Part shown: positions 8,245 to 18,184 of the stretch, piece by piece
Layout of the letters: each line of letters begins with the position of its first letter
Position numbering within the stretch: position 1 is the first letter of the stretch
The notes under the pieces: model-generated
What the model was told of the DNA's origin: nothing
Database searches by the model: none
What the model saw: only the letters and a program-made list of their open reading frames with translations
Translations under genes and position numbers: made by a program
Assembly: GCA_010027845.1 (NCBI GenBank)
Contig: RGUL01000005.1
Location: 1-64,000 of the forward strand
Length of the DNA: 64,000 nt
DNA from: Gammaproteobacteria bacterium
Lineage (GTDB): Bacteria > Pseudomonadota > Gammaproteobacteria > Steroidobacterales > Steroidobacteraceae
Direction: 5' to 3'

Positions 8245-10740
8245 ATGAGCACGCGGGTGCTCACGCTCGCCGGCCGCCTGCTCGCGCGCGAATGGCGTTC
8301 GGGTGAACTCGGCGTATTGTTGTTGGCGTTGATCGTCGCAGTCGCCGCACTCACGGGCGTCGGATTTTTGGTCGATCGCATCGAGCGCAGTGTCGCGCTG
8401 CGTGCCAATGAAGTGCTCGCCGCAGATTTACGCATCGAATCGCAAAATCCGCCCGCGAACGACTACGAATTCGAAGCACAGCGACGCGGCCTCGTCACCG
8501 CGCGCAACACGACGATCTTGAGCGTGGTCTACGCCGCCGAACGCAGCCAACTCGCCAACGTTCGCGCGGTGTCGGCGGCCTATCCTTTGCGCGGTCGCGT
8601 CGGCGTCGGTCGCGAGGCCTTCGGTGACGTGACCGAATTGGTCGGCGCACCGGCTGCGGGCGAAGCCTGGCCCGACTCGAAATTACTCGCCGCGCTTGGT
8701 CTGCAACTCGGCGATACGCTCGATCTCGGCGCCGCGCGCCTGAAAGTCACGCGCGTGTTGCTCAACCGACCCGATCAAGGCGGTGCGTTCGGTGATCTCG
8801 CGCCAACCATGTTGGTCGCACTCGACGATTTACCCGCGACGCGCTTGCTGCAGCCGGGCTCGCGCGCCGGGCACGCATTGCTGATCGCTGGTGAGCCGGC
8901 GACTGTGGCCGCTTACGAAACCTGGCTCGCGGCACGCAAACAGCCCGGTGAGCGATTACGCGACGTGCGCGAGGCGAGTCCGCAGATTCAAAGCGCGATC
9001 GATCGTGCCGGTCGCTTCCTCGGGCTCGCGAGTCTGGTGGCCGTGTTGTTGTGCGCCGTCGCAGTGGCGATGGCTGCGCGTCGGTACGTGCAGCGACATC
9101 TCGATGCCGTCGCACTCATGAAAACTTTGGGTGCGACGCGCAACTTCACGCTCGCCGTGAGTTTGCTGCAGTTATGTGCGATCGGTATCGCGGCGGTGGT
9201 GCTCGGCGCCACGGTGGGTTTCGCTGCACAGGAATGGCTGCTGCGCTTGTTGCGCGGTTTATTACAAACCGATTTGCCGGCGGCAGGCTGGGGCCCGCTC
9301 GCGCTCGGATTTTTGACTGCGATCACTTTGTTGGCGGGTTTCGCATTGCCGCCGCTGCTGCAACTGGCGCGAGTGCCGGCGATGCGCGTGCTGCGTCGCG
9401 ACGTCGGTGCGCCGGCGCCGGTGCTGTGGCTCGCGTTCGCACCGGCGGTCGCCGCCATCGTTTTTTTGGTTTATTGGGTATTACGCGATCTGCGGTTGTT
9501 CGCTGGTTTCGTCGCCGGGCTCGGCCTATATCTCGCCCTGCTCGCGGCCTGCGGCTTCGTGTTGGTACAACTCGTCGCGCGCTTGCGCGGCGGCGTCGGT
9601 GTCTCGTGGCGGTATGGTCTTGCGAACCTCGCGCGGCGCCGCGCCGACAGCATCGTCCAATTGGTCGCATTCGGCATGGGCATCATGGTGCTGCTGTTGC
9701 TCGCCGTGGTGCGTGACGATTTGCTCGCCGACTGGCGACGCAGTCTGCCCACCGATCTGCCGAACTATTTCTTCATCAACATCCCGAAAGAAGATCGTGC
9801 GACGTTCATGAGCGAGCTCACGGCGCAAGGGGCGCGCACCTCGCGTGCATTGCCGATGATTCGTGCGCGACTGATCGCCGTCAACGATCGGCCGGCTAAC
9901 GCCATGCGTAGCAAGGACCCGCGCGGCGAAGGTTTTGCGCGACGTGACCAAAACATCACTTGGCAAGCGGACTTGGGTGACGACAACACGCTCGTCGAGG
10001 GTCGCTGGTGGACCGAGGCCGATCGCGGTCGTGCGTTGGTCTCGATATCCACCGAATATCGCGACGGACTCGGTTTGAAGCTCGGGGATCGCATGCGCTT
10101 CGACGTTGCCGGCGAGGAAATCGAAGCGACGGTCGCGAGCATTCGCAAGATCAAATGGGACAGTTTCCAGCCGAATTTCTTTTTGGTCTTCGCGCCGGGT
10201 GTGCTCGACGACGTGGCTGGCACTTGGATGACCTCGGCATATTTTCCTGGCGATACCGCGCGGCGCGTCACCGGCATCGTGCGCAAATTCCCGAGCGTCT
10301 CGGTGTTCGACCTCGGTGAGATTTTGAAGCAGGTGCGGTCGGTGGTCGATCAAGCGGCGTTCGCTGTGCAGAGCGTGTTCGTGTTCACGCTGTTCGCGGG
10401 GCTGGTCGTATTGCTCGCAGCGGTGCAAGCGACGCGCGACGAGCGACGTTACGAAGGCGCGATGCTGCGGACGCTCGGCGCGCCACGCGCGGTCGTCACG
10501 CGCGGCATCGTCACGGAATTCGCGGTGCTCGGAACGCTCGCCGGCGCACTCGCTGCGGCGGGTGCCTCGTTCGCCGGTTGGTGGTTGGCAGCGCGCTTGC
10601 TCGAGGTGCGCTACGACCCCGATCCACGCGTTTGGTTGGTGGGAATCGTCGGCGGTGGCGTGTTGGTGGCGACCAGCGGCTGGCTCGCCACGCGCGGCGT
10701 GTTGCGTCAGCCGCCGGCGGCGACTTTGCGCGCGCCGTAA
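8245..10740 (+). CDS. ybbP: ABC transporter permease, YbbP family
   Basis: Large inner-membrane permease (831 residues) with two FtsX/MacB-type transmembrane halves. A first helix (about 22-42) precedes a periplasmic domain, three helices follow near residues 255-370, a second set lies at about 390-490, and a second extracytoplasmic domain ends in three C-terminal helices. It partners YbbA; together with TesA this set has unknown substrate, with lipid or fatty-acid release from the membrane as the usual proposal. The 3' end overlaps the convergent tetR by 34 bases. Confidence 0.9.
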   Translation: MSTRVLTLAGRLLAREWRSGELGVLLLALIVAVAALTGVGFLVDRIERSVALRANEVLAADLRIESQNPPANDYEFEAQRRGLVTARNTTILSVVYAAERSQLANVRAVSAAYPLRGRVGVGREAFGDVTELVGAPAAGEAWPDSKLLAALGLQLGDTLDLGAARLKVTRVLLNRPDQGGAFGDLAPTMLVALDDLPATRLLQPGSRAGHALLIAGEPATVAAYETWLAARKQPGERLRDVREASPQIQSAIDRAGRFLGLASLVAVLLCAVAVAMAARRYVQRHLDAVALMKTLGATRNFTLAVSLLQLCAIGIAAVVLGATVGFAAQEWLLRLLRGLLQTDLPAAGWGPLALGFLTAITLLAGFALPPLLQLARVPAMRVLRRDVGAPAPVLWLAFAPAVAAIVFLVYWVLRDLRLFAGFVAGLGLYLALLAACGFVLVQLVARLRGGVGVSWRYGLANLARRRADSIVQLVAFGMGIMVLLLLAVVRDDLLADWRRSLPTDLPNYFFINIPKEDRATFMSELTAQGARTSRALPMIRARLIAVNDRPANAMRSKDPRGEGFARRDQNITWQADLGDDNTLVEGRWWTEADRGRALVSISTEYRDGLGLKLGDRMRFDVAGEEIEATVASIRKIKWDSFQPNFFLVFAPGVLDDVAGTWMTSAYFPGDTARRVTGIVRKFPSVSVFDLGEILKQVRSVVDQAAFAVQSVFVFTLFAGLVVLLAAVQATRDERRYEGAMLRTLGAPRAVVTRGIVTEFAVLGTLAGALAAAGASFAGWWLAARLLEVRYDPDPRVWLVGIVGGGVLVATSGWLATRGVLRQPPAATLRAP

Positions 10741-11357
10741 GCGCGTAAGAATATTTTGACGTGCTCGTCGATCAAGGCGGGCACGGCGAGCGGGCGGCAG
10801 CGTGTACCGCCGAGATCGTGCTGATGTAACAGCGCGAGTAACACCGGCGAGAGCAACATCAAAGCTGCATGACGCGTGTCACCGTCGAGCATGTCGCCGC
10901 GCGTGACGTGATGTTGTAGGCGTTGTTCGAGCGCCTGCAAGGTCGGTTCGAGTACGTCGACTAGATAATCGAGTGCGGTGGCACGATTGCGCAATCCTTC
11001 GGCCAGACCGATGCGGTGCAACAGTCCGACCGTGTCGCCGGACCATGCTTTGACGACCCGCGTCAAAAATTCGTGCAAAGAAAACTCGAACGTCACCGTA
11101 TCGGCGAGCGCTTCGCGCGTGCGCTCAAGATGACGCTGCCCGCCCTGCAAGTAGTGCGCGAACACGGCTTTGATCAAGGCGTCGCGCGAGCCGAAGTAGT
11201 GGCGCAGGGTGGCGACGCTGACGCCGCAGGCGAGCGCGAGTTCGCGAAAGCTCGGGGAGTTGCCGGTCTGGAGGGCGAGCCTGTCCTTGGCTCTGGCGAT
11301 GAGCGCGTTCCGTCGCTCGACGAACTGTGCGTTCCTTGCTCCGAGTGTTCTCGACAT
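10707..11357 (-). CDS. TetR-family transcriptional regulator
   Basis: The protein is 216 residues with an N-terminal helix-turn-helix (SFRELALACGVSVATLRHYF, about residues 38-57), typical of TetR proteins, and a helical ligand-binding C-terminal part. It is divergent from the export operon at 11463-14639, so it most likely represses that operon and itself through the inverted repeat in the shared 105-base gap. The inducer is unknown. The last 34 bases overlap ybbP. Confidence 0.88.
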   Translation of the reverse strand: MSRTLGARNAQFVERRNALIARAKDRLALQTGNSPSFRELALACGVSVATLRHYFGSRDALIKAVFAHYLQGGQRHLERTREALADTVTFEFSLHEFLTRVVKAWSGDTVGLLHRIGLAEGLRNRATALDYLVDVLEPTLQALEQRLQHHVTRGDMLDGDTRHAALMLLSPVLLALLHQHDLGGTRCRPLAVPALIDEHVKIFLRAYGARKVAAGG

Positions 11358-11377
11358 CCGCCATCCTCCCGACCGGC

Positions 11378-11413
11378 TTGCATAATTTAAACCAACCGTT
11401 ATAGAATAAGCAA
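11378..11413. promoter_or_regulatory. Candidate TetR operator between regulator and export operon
   Basis: An imperfect inverted repeat has outer arms TTGCATAATT and GAATAAGCAA. Inside lies AAACCAACCGTTATAG, whose GGTT/AACC half-sites resemble those of the palindrome at 28383. The TATAGA at 11400-11405 could be the -10 box of the export operon, so binding here would block it. This AT-rich island stands out from its surroundings. The site is inferred from symmetry only. Confidence 0.45.
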
Positions 11414-11462
11414 CTCAGGACTACGGTCCTCCCGACCAATCGCCCCAAGGACGAGGCGCAAC

Positions 11463-12605
11463 ATGGCTTTCGACGCACGAGAACCCCGCGGATTTCTGAG
11501 CCGGCACCGCTACCCGGTGCTCGGCGTGCTGGTGGTCGCCATCGGTGGCTACGGGTACTACAAATCCACCCGACCCGTGCCGGTCGGTGTGGTCGAGGCA
11601 CGGCAGGGCCCCGCCGAGCGCGTGCTCGCGATCACCGGCCGCACGCGCCCCCAGGTCACCGTCACCATCGTCCCCAAGGTGCCGGGCCAGGTCGTTCGGC
11701 TCGCCAAAGAAGAAGGCGACTCCGTAAAGGCCGGCGAACTGCTGGTGCAACTCGAATCCGACGCGCCGCGCGCCGCGGTCGACGAAATCGCCTCGAAAGT
11801 CAGCTTGCAGCAACGTGCGGTGGCCGAAGCCGAACGTAATTACGCTCGTCTGCAACAACTGCGCGAGCGCGGCATCGCCACCGCCAAAGAATTCGACGCA
11901 TCGAAATTCGAACTCGATCAAGCGCGATTGTCGTTGCAGAGTCTCGACGCCACGCGGCGCCAGGCGAGCGCGAAACTGCGCGACAACACGATCGTCTCGC
12001 CGGTCGATGGCGTGGTGCTTGCACGTCCCGTCGACCGCGGCCAAGTGGTCGGCCAAAATACGGTCATCTACGAACTCGCACCGCTCTCTGATGTCGAGGT
12101 CGAAGCAGACGTCGACGAGCAATTTCTCGCCGAAGTACGCGAAGGCCAAAAAGCCGACGTGCTGATCGCGGGGCGCAGCGAGCCGTTGCCCGCCACCCTG
12201 TATTACGTCTCGCCGAAAGTGGATACGCGCACCGGCGGCGCAAAAGTCCGACTGCGACTCGATCGCAAAATCGCCGACTTGCGTTCGGGCGTGACCGCCG
12301 ACGTCAATTTGATCATCGAGCGACGCGCCGATGCGATCACCGTCGCGCGCAGCGCGATCTTGGGACGCGACAAAAACGCGCGCGTGTTGCTCGTCAAGAA
12401 TGGTGTCGTCGATCCCGCGCCGGTCAAGTTCCTCGAGTGGCCGAGCGAGCGAGTGATCGTGCTCTCCGGTCTGACGCCCGGCGCGCAATTATTGGCAGCG
12501 CCGCGCCCCGATCTGATCGGCCAGCGCGTGGCACCGACCAAAGATCTGGCGGCCGTGCCCGGCGGCCCACGACCGCGCGGTTCGGACGCGCGCAAAGCGC
12601 TTTGA
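11463..12605 (+). CDS. Periplasmic adaptor (HlyD/MacA type) of an ABC export system
   Basis: Membrane-fusion protein of 380 residues. An N-terminal membrane anchor (about 17-36) is followed by a lipoyl-like half (VPKVPGQVVRLAKEEGDSV), a long alpha-hairpin with coiled-coil pattern (about 115-170), the second lipoyl half (NTIVSPVDGVVLARPVDRGQ), and beta-barrel and membrane-proximal domains. It leads a three-gene operon with the permease 10 bases downstream. The set looks like MacA plus separate MacB parts; an outer-membrane factor is not encoded here. Confidence 0.88.
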   Translation: MAFDAREPRGFLSRHRYPVLGVLVVAIGGYGYYKSTRPVPVGVVEARQGPAERVLAITGRTRPQVTVTIVPKVPGQVVRLAKEEGDSVKAGELLVQLESDAPRAAVDEIASKVSLQQRAVAEAERNYARLQQLRERGIATAKEFDASKFELDQARLSLQSLDATRRQASAKLRDNTIVSPVDGVVLARPVDRGQVVGQNTVIYELAPLSDVEVEADVDEQFLAEVREGQKADVLIAGRSEPLPATLYYVSPKVDTRTGGAKVRLRLDRKIADLRSGVTADVNLIIERRADAITVARSAILGRDKNARVLLVKNGVVDPAPVKFLEWPSERVIVLSGLTPGAQLLAAPRPDLIGQRVAPTKDLAAVPGGPRPRGSDARKAL

Positions 12606-12615
12606 GGTCGGCGGC

Positions 12616-13824
12616 ATGCGTTTCGATCTGAAGGTCGCGCTGCGCTATTTGCTATCTAATCGCCTGCAGTCGGCGTTGCTGATCGGTGGCGTCGCGATCG
12701 CGGTCACGGTGTTCACCTTCAACGCCGCGCTGATCAACGGTCTCGCGGAGTTTCAAATCGACCGCGTGGTCGGCAGTTCTGCGCACGTGGTGATCGAACC
12801 TGCGAAACCTGCGCCACGCATCGTGACCGCACCTGCTGGCACCGAACGCCTAGTGGTGTCACAGCGCGCGCTCGAGCGCCGCGAACAGATCAAGCAATGG
12901 CGTAGCGTCGAACGCATTATCGATACGCTGCCCGGCGTAACGGGTGTTTCGTACAACATCAACGGTACCGGTCTCGTCACGCGCGGCCAACAAACGCTGC
13001 CGGTCACGCTCAAAGGTGTCGAACCGTCGCGCCTGGCGGCGATCGCGCCCATCGATCGCAACATCGTCGAGGGCGAGCCACGCCTCGGCCTCAACGACGT
13101 CTTGATCGGTCGCAAACTCGCGAACGATCTCGGTATCAAAGTCGGGCAGCCGATCTTCATCACCAGTAACCAAGGGCGAGAGCGTACGCTCACCGTCCGG
13201 GGTCTATACGCGACCGGTGTCGACAGCCTCGATGCACGACTTGCCTACGTGAATCTCGACACTGCGCGGGTGATGTTCGATCTGCCCGAGGGGCTCACCG
13301 AGATCGAACTAAAACTCGCCGATATCTATGCGGCGCGCGCCGTCGCCAAACAATTGGCCGATACGACCGGGCTCGAAGTGACGGCATGGATGGACAAAAA
13401 TCAGCGCTTGCGCGAAGCACTCGAAGGCCAGGGTAGCTCCGGCAGCATCATCAAAATGTTCACGCTGATCACGATTGTGGTGGGTGTCGCGAGTGCGCTG
13501 CTGCTCACGACGTTCCGACGCCGACCTGAGATCGGCATCATGCGTTCGTTCGGCATCTCGCAGCGTTTCGTCTTGTCGGTGTTCATGTTGCAAGGCGCAT
13601 TGATCGGAATCTTAGGCTCGCTCGCCGGTTGCTTTATGGGCTGGGGATTCAGCTACCTACTCGCACAAGCCGGTAAATCGAGCGGTCGTGCACTGCCCGT
13701 CGATCCCAGTCTCGGGCAATACGACGTCGCCTTGTTACTCGCAGCGGCCGCGAGCGTCGCTGCGGCGTTGTGGCCGGCGCGTTCCGCTTCGCGCATCGAT
13801 CCGGTGGAGGCGATCTCGCAATGA
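12616..13824 (+). CDS. ABC transporter permease, MacB/LolC-E type
   Basis: The protein is 402 residues with the family plan: one N-terminal transmembrane helix (about 16-38), a large periplasmic domain, then three helices in the C-terminal 130 residues, and the coupling motif FRRRPEIGIMRSFG between the second and third helices. The adaptor is upstream and the ATPase overlaps its stop (ATGA), so it is the membrane core of a tripartite exporter. The substrate is unknown: lipoprotein, lipid, peptide or drug are all possible. Confidence 0.88.
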   Translation: MRFDLKVALRYLLSNRLQSALLIGGVAIAVTVFTFNAALINGLAEFQIDRVVGSSAHVVIEPAKPAPRIVTAPAGTERLVVSQRALERREQIKQWRSVERIIDTLPGVTGVSYNINGTGLVTRGQQTLPVTLKGVEPSRLAAIAPIDRNIVEGEPRLGLNDVLIGRKLANDLGIKVGQPIFITSNQGRERTLTVRGLYATGVDSLDARLAYVNLDTARVMFDLPEGLTEIELKLADIYAARAVAKQLADTTGLEVTAWMDKNQRLREALEGQGSSGSIIKMFTLITIVVGVASALLLTTFRRRPEIGIMRSFGISQRFVLSVFMLQGALIGILGSLAGCFMGWGFSYLLAQAGKSSGRALPVDPSLGQYDVALLLAAAASVAAALWPARSASRIDPVEAISQ

Positions 13825-14639
13825 CTGCGCCACTGCTCGAAGTCGATGGTCTACGCAAAGTATTCGTCGACGAAGAATTCGAAACCCCGGTGCTCAAGGG
13901 TGTGACCTTCGCGTTGCAGCGCGGCGAGATGGTCGCGATGCTCGGCCCCTCCGGCAGCGGCAAAAGTACCCTGTTGTCGATTCTCGGCACTTTGATGCGT
14001 CCGACCTCGGGTAGCTTTCGTATGCTCGGTCGCGAGCTCACGGCGCTGCGCGAAGCGGAATTGTCCGACTTCCGCAATCAACAGATCGGTTTCATCTTTC
14101 AATATCACCACTTGCTGCCGGATTTCAGCGCGCTCGAAAACGTTCTATTCCCGCACGCGGGTCGTTTGTGGCGCGAGACGCGCGCCGGTCGGGAACGCGC
14201 GGCGATGTTGCTCGAGAGAGTCGGTCTCGCCGAGCGCATGCACTACCGCGCCACTCGACTATCGGGCGGCCAAAAGCAACGCGTCGCGATCGCTCGTGCA
14301 CTCATGAATCAACCGGCCTTGGTGCTTGCCGACGAGCCGACCGGCAATCTCGATCGCGAGAATGCCGATCAGGCTTTCGCGTTGATGACGGAGATTCAGC
14401 GCGAAACCGGCACGACGTTTTTGTTGTCGACACACGATCGCGAACTCGCCGAGCGTTGCGAGCGACGCATCTACATTCAGGGCGGTGTGGTGGTCGATGC
14501 GCCGACGAGCGCTGCGCTCGGCACCTCGCCGGCGATATCTGCGCGACAACCGTTGCGCATGGTGCCGGGCGAGGTCGTCGCGGTGGTCGATCGCACGTCT
14601 AATACGACACGCGACGACGGCGACCGCCGTCTCGCTTAA
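13821..14639 (+). CDS. ABC transporter ATPase, LolD/MacB type
   Basis: The protein is 272 residues. Walker A LGPSGSGKST, Q-loop FIFQYHHLL, signature [15 protein letters not shown], Walker [13 protein letters not shown] and the H-loop STHDREL are complete. The ATG at 13821 overlaps the permease stop by four bases, so the longer frame from 13770 is rejected. About 45 residues after the usual end of LolD-like ATPases form a low-complexity tail with no recognised domain. Confidence 0.92.
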   Translation: MTAPLLEVDGLRKVFVDEEFETPVLKGVTFALQRGEMVAMLGPSGSGKSTLLSILGTLMRPTSGSFRMLGRELTALREAELSDFRNQQIGFIFQYHHLLPDFSALENVLFPHAGRLWRETRAGRERAAMLLERVGLAERMHYRATRLSGGQKQRVAIARALMNQPALVLADEPTGNLDRENADQAFALMTEIQRETGTTFLLSTHDRELAERCERRIYIQGGVVVDAPTSAALGTSPAISARQPLRMVPGEVVAVVDRTSNTTRDDGDRRLA

Positions 14640-14645
14640 GACGAA

Positions 14646-15662
<1,017 letters not shown>

Positions 15663-15666
15663 GAAC

Positions 15667-16173
15667 TCAATATCCGCCTAAGAAATCCTGCTTGCCGATG
15701 TCGACACCGACACCGCGCAGCAAGGCGTAGGTAGTGGTGAGGTGGAAATAGAAGTTCGGGATCGTCCACTTGCGGATGAACGGCAGACCGTCCATTTCGA
15801 GCGTACGCGTGCGCAGCGGCAGCGTGATCTTGCGCTGTTCGGCGCCTTCCATCTGCGCCGGCGTCAACGTTTTCAAGTAGTCGATCGTCTTGGAGATGCG
15901 GCCTTGCAGTTCGGCCAGCGTCTTCTCGGTGTCTTCGAAGCGCGGTGGCTCGACGCCGGCCAAGCGTGCGCAGCTGTTCTTGGCGAAATCGCAGGTCAGC
16001 ATGACTTGTCGCGCGAGCGTGAACATGTCCGGCGTGACGCGCAGACCTTCAAGCACGCCCGGTTCGATTTTCTTGGCCTCGGCATGAGCGGCCGCCTTGC
16101 CGAGTATGTTCGACAGATTACCGAGCATGTGGATGAAGGGCTCGGTGGTCATCGCGTGTACGGACAGAGACAT
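15667..16173 (-). CDS. DUF1993 family protein
   Basis: A 168-residue all-helical protein of the DUF1993 family, distantly related to DinB-like bundles, function unknown. Seen: a conserved N-terminal [17 protein letters not shown] segment, DMFTLARQV, and a C-terminal [20 protein letters not shown]. The ATG at 16173 shares one base with the stop of the DUF1838 gene (TGATG), so it is translationally coupled to it. The long frame back to 16836 is a shadow of that gene. Confidence 0.85.
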   Translation of the reverse strand: MSLSVHAMTTEPFIHMLGNLSNILGKAAAHAEAKKIEPGVLEGLRVTPDMFTLARQVMLTCDFAKNSCARLAGVEPPRFEDTEKTLAELQGRISKTIDYLKTLTPAQMEGAEQRKITLPLRTRTLEMDGLPFIRKWTIPNFYFHLTTTYALLRGVGVDIGKQDFLGGY

Positions 16174-17117
16174 CACTTCTTCTCCTTGGCTTTGGCGCGC
16201 TGCGCGTCGATCCACTGCTTCGTGACCGTCCAGGTGGTCCCGTTGGGGCGTGGATCGCCGAGCGGCGGCGGTTCGAGATATTGCGGGTAGCGAGTCTGCA
16301 GGATTTGCATCAACTTCGGCGGAATACGCTTGCGGTCGAAAGTGCTGTAGCCCGTCGCGTTGAAGATCATCAGGCCCTGGCGGTCGCCCATCCGCATCCA
16401 CGGCAGCAGTTTCGAGATCCGTTGCCAGGAGATGCGCGACTCGCTGATGCGGGTTTTCTTGGCATCCATGAAGTCGGCGGCGCGATAGAAGGTGTTGAAG
16501 ATTTCCATCGCGTGGTACTGACCGCCGACGTAGTCTTGATAATCGCCAGCCAGCGGATTCGTGTAGAACAACGGCACTTCGCTGACGTCGACCAGCAGGT
16601 CGTCGTACTGCCGCAGCGCGATGCGCGCCGGCTTGCCGTCGGCGCCGATCGCGAACCGTGGCTCGCGCATGTTCACCGGGTCGTTGGCTACGTGCACCAC
16701 CTCGACCGTTTCGCCGGTCCAAGGGTTCTTCCATTGATCGATGATCTCGCCGGTCGCGGGGTCGAGGTACACCATGATCTCGCGCGAGATCGAACGATAG
16801 CCGTCGCCACGCACCGGGTCTTTGTGCCGCTCGCACTGGCGCGTGTTGATGCCGACGACGTCGAAGATGTGACGATCTTTTTCACCGGCGATGCGGCTGT
16901 ACATACGCCCTTCCCACATGCCGAAACGGGTCACGCCTTGCTCGGTCGTGCCGCACGTCGTCTTCATGTTCCACACCAACGCCTCGGCACCCTCGCGCAC
17001 TGCGGCCGGGCCCAAAAAATCATCGGCGGCGAACGCGACGGCGGGCACGCTCAATAGCCATGCGGTGGCCTGCAGCGCGAGGCGTAGGAAAGGTCTATGG
17101 CTGGTTGCGATCGACAT
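16173..17117 (-). CDS. Secreted DUF1838 family protein
   Basis: The protein is 314 residues with an N-terminal signal peptide (LALQATAWLLSVPAVAFAA), then a conserved region characteristic of DUF1838: WNMKTTCGTTEQG, EGRMYSRI, MVYLDPATGEI, WKNPWTGE. Its function is unknown. The ATG at 17117 puts the signal peptide at the very start; the frame upstream to 17198 has no support. It is coupled to the DUF1993 gene and divergent from the LysR regulator, which may control it. Confidence 0.83.
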   Translation of the reverse strand: MSIATSHRPFLRLALQATAWLLSVPAVAFAADDFLGPAAVREGAEALVWNMKTTCGTTEQGVTRFGMWEGRMYSRIAGEKDRHIFDVVGINTRQCERHKDPVRGDGYRSISREIMVYLDPATGEIIDQWKNPWTGETVEVVHVANDPVNMREPRFAIGADGKPARIALRQYDDLLVDVSEVPLFYTNPLAGDYQDYVGGQYHAMEIFNTFYRAADFMDAKKTRISESRISWQRISKLLPWMRMGDRQGLMIFNATGYSTFDRKRIPPKLMQILQTRYPQYLEPPPLGDPRPNGTTWTVTKQWIDAQRAKAKEKK

Positions 17118-17199
17118 GAAACCCCCATGAACAAAAACCCATCTTAACGGATGGTGGTACGCGGATTGGCCGCCTGATGCACCGCGGCCACTAGACACT

Positions 17200-17224
17200 T
17201 TTGATTTATATTTGCAACAATATT
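17200..17224. promoter_or_regulatory. AT-rich candidate LysR binding region
   Basis: An AT-rich patch in the 136-base gap between the DUF1838 gene and the LysR gene holds the inverted repeat ATATT-N6-AATAT (17208-17223). LysR-type regulators usually bind such a site between themselves and a divergent target. The TTG at 17212 falls inside it, arguing against that codon as the start of the regulator. Confidence 0.4.
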
Positions 17225-17253
17225 ACCAGTTCATCCCATCATTGGCGGGTCAT

Positions 17254-18159
17254 ATGAGTCAAATTTGGGCTCCGGCACAGATGGCGACGTTCGCCAAGGT
17301 GGTCGATTTGAACGGCTTCACGGCGGCTGCTCGGGCGCTGAAAGTGCCCAAGGCGAGCGTCAGTCGGGCGATCGCCGAACTCGAGACCGCCCTCGGGTTG
17401 AAGCTCATGACCCGTACCACGCGACGCCTGAAATTAACCCCCGCCGGCGAGCAACTGCTGCCGCATTGCCGCGCCATCGTGGAGGCCGTCGAGCGAGTGC
17501 GACAACGTGCCGCCGAACTCGGTTTGCAACGCCAAGGTCCGCTGCGCGTGCTGGCCGATACGACCTACGGGCGGGTGTTGCTCGCACCCTTGGTGCCACG
17601 CTTTTTGGAACGCTTTCCGCAGGTACCGCTCGAGGTCGAACTCGGTGAGCCGGAGCGCGAAGCCGAATTCGACGTCACCATCCGCGCCGGTGGCGAGGTC
17701 GGTGCGGATCGCATCGCCAAAGTGTTGGGCGCACCGCCGGCCATCTTGTGCGCGAGTCCGGCGTACCTGCAAAAGAGCGGCGCGATCCCCGCGACGCCCG
17801 AAGATCTCGAACGCCACGAGTTGTTGATGCCCGATGCGGGTGCCGGTCCGATCCAGGTATTGCGTCTGGCCAACGGCGCGCGCCGTGCCGAATTGTCGCT
17901 ACGACCGAAACTCGCGGTGAACGACCCCGCCTTGCTGCACGCGGCGGTTGCGGCCGGTCTCGGCATCGGCCTGCTGCCGGAGTTTCTCTGCCGCGCCGGC
18001 ATCGCGGCGCAAAAACTCAAGCGCGTGCTGCCGGATTGGACGCCGCCCGAGCAGGCACCGCTCTGCGCGATCTACCCCGCTGCGCTCGCCGAGGATCAAC
18101 GCGTGTTGGCGCTGGTCGATTTTCTCGCCGCCAACGTCGTTCCGGCGCTCAAAGGCTGA
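17254..18159 (+). CDS. LysR-family transcriptional regulator
   Basis: The protein is 301 residues. The winged helix is at the N-terminus (MATFAKVVDLNGFTAAARALKVPKASVSRAIAELE in pieces), then a linker and a periplasmic-binding-like effector domain (ADTTYGRVLLAPLVPRFLERF, VTIRAGGEVGADRIAKVLG, GIGLLPEF). It resembles the group with a short DNA-binding start MSQIWAPAQM, so the ATG at 17254 is preferred over the in-frame TTG at 17212. It is divergent from DUF1838-DUF1993 and 25 bases upstream of the acyl-CoA dehydrogenase; either could be its target. Confidence 0.88.
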   Translation: MSQIWAPAQMATFAKVVDLNGFTAAARALKVPKASVSRAIAELETALGLKLMTRTTRRLKLTPAGEQLLPHCRAIVEAVERVRQRAAELGLQRQGPLRVLADTTYGRVLLAPLVPRFLERFPQVPLEVELGEPEREAEFDVTIRAGGEVGADRIAKVLGAPPAILCASPAYLQKSGAIPATPEDLERHELLMPDAGAGPIQVLRLANGARRAELSLRPKLAVNDPALLHAAVAAGLGIGLLPEFLCRAGIAAQKLKRVLPDWTPPEQAPLCAIYPAALAEDQRVLALVDFLAANVVPALKG

Positions 18160-18184
18160 CGCGTCACGTTAAAATTACGCGGCT

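Noticed and set aside
11421-12488. A 355-residue minus-strand frame opposite the export adaptor
   Set aside because: Antisense shadow; the adaptor on the plus strand has full domain order and a clear operon.
17212-17253. TTG at 17212 as start of the LysR gene
   Set aside because: It lies in the AT-rich inverted repeat and adds 14 residues not seen in the family; ATG 17254 fits better.
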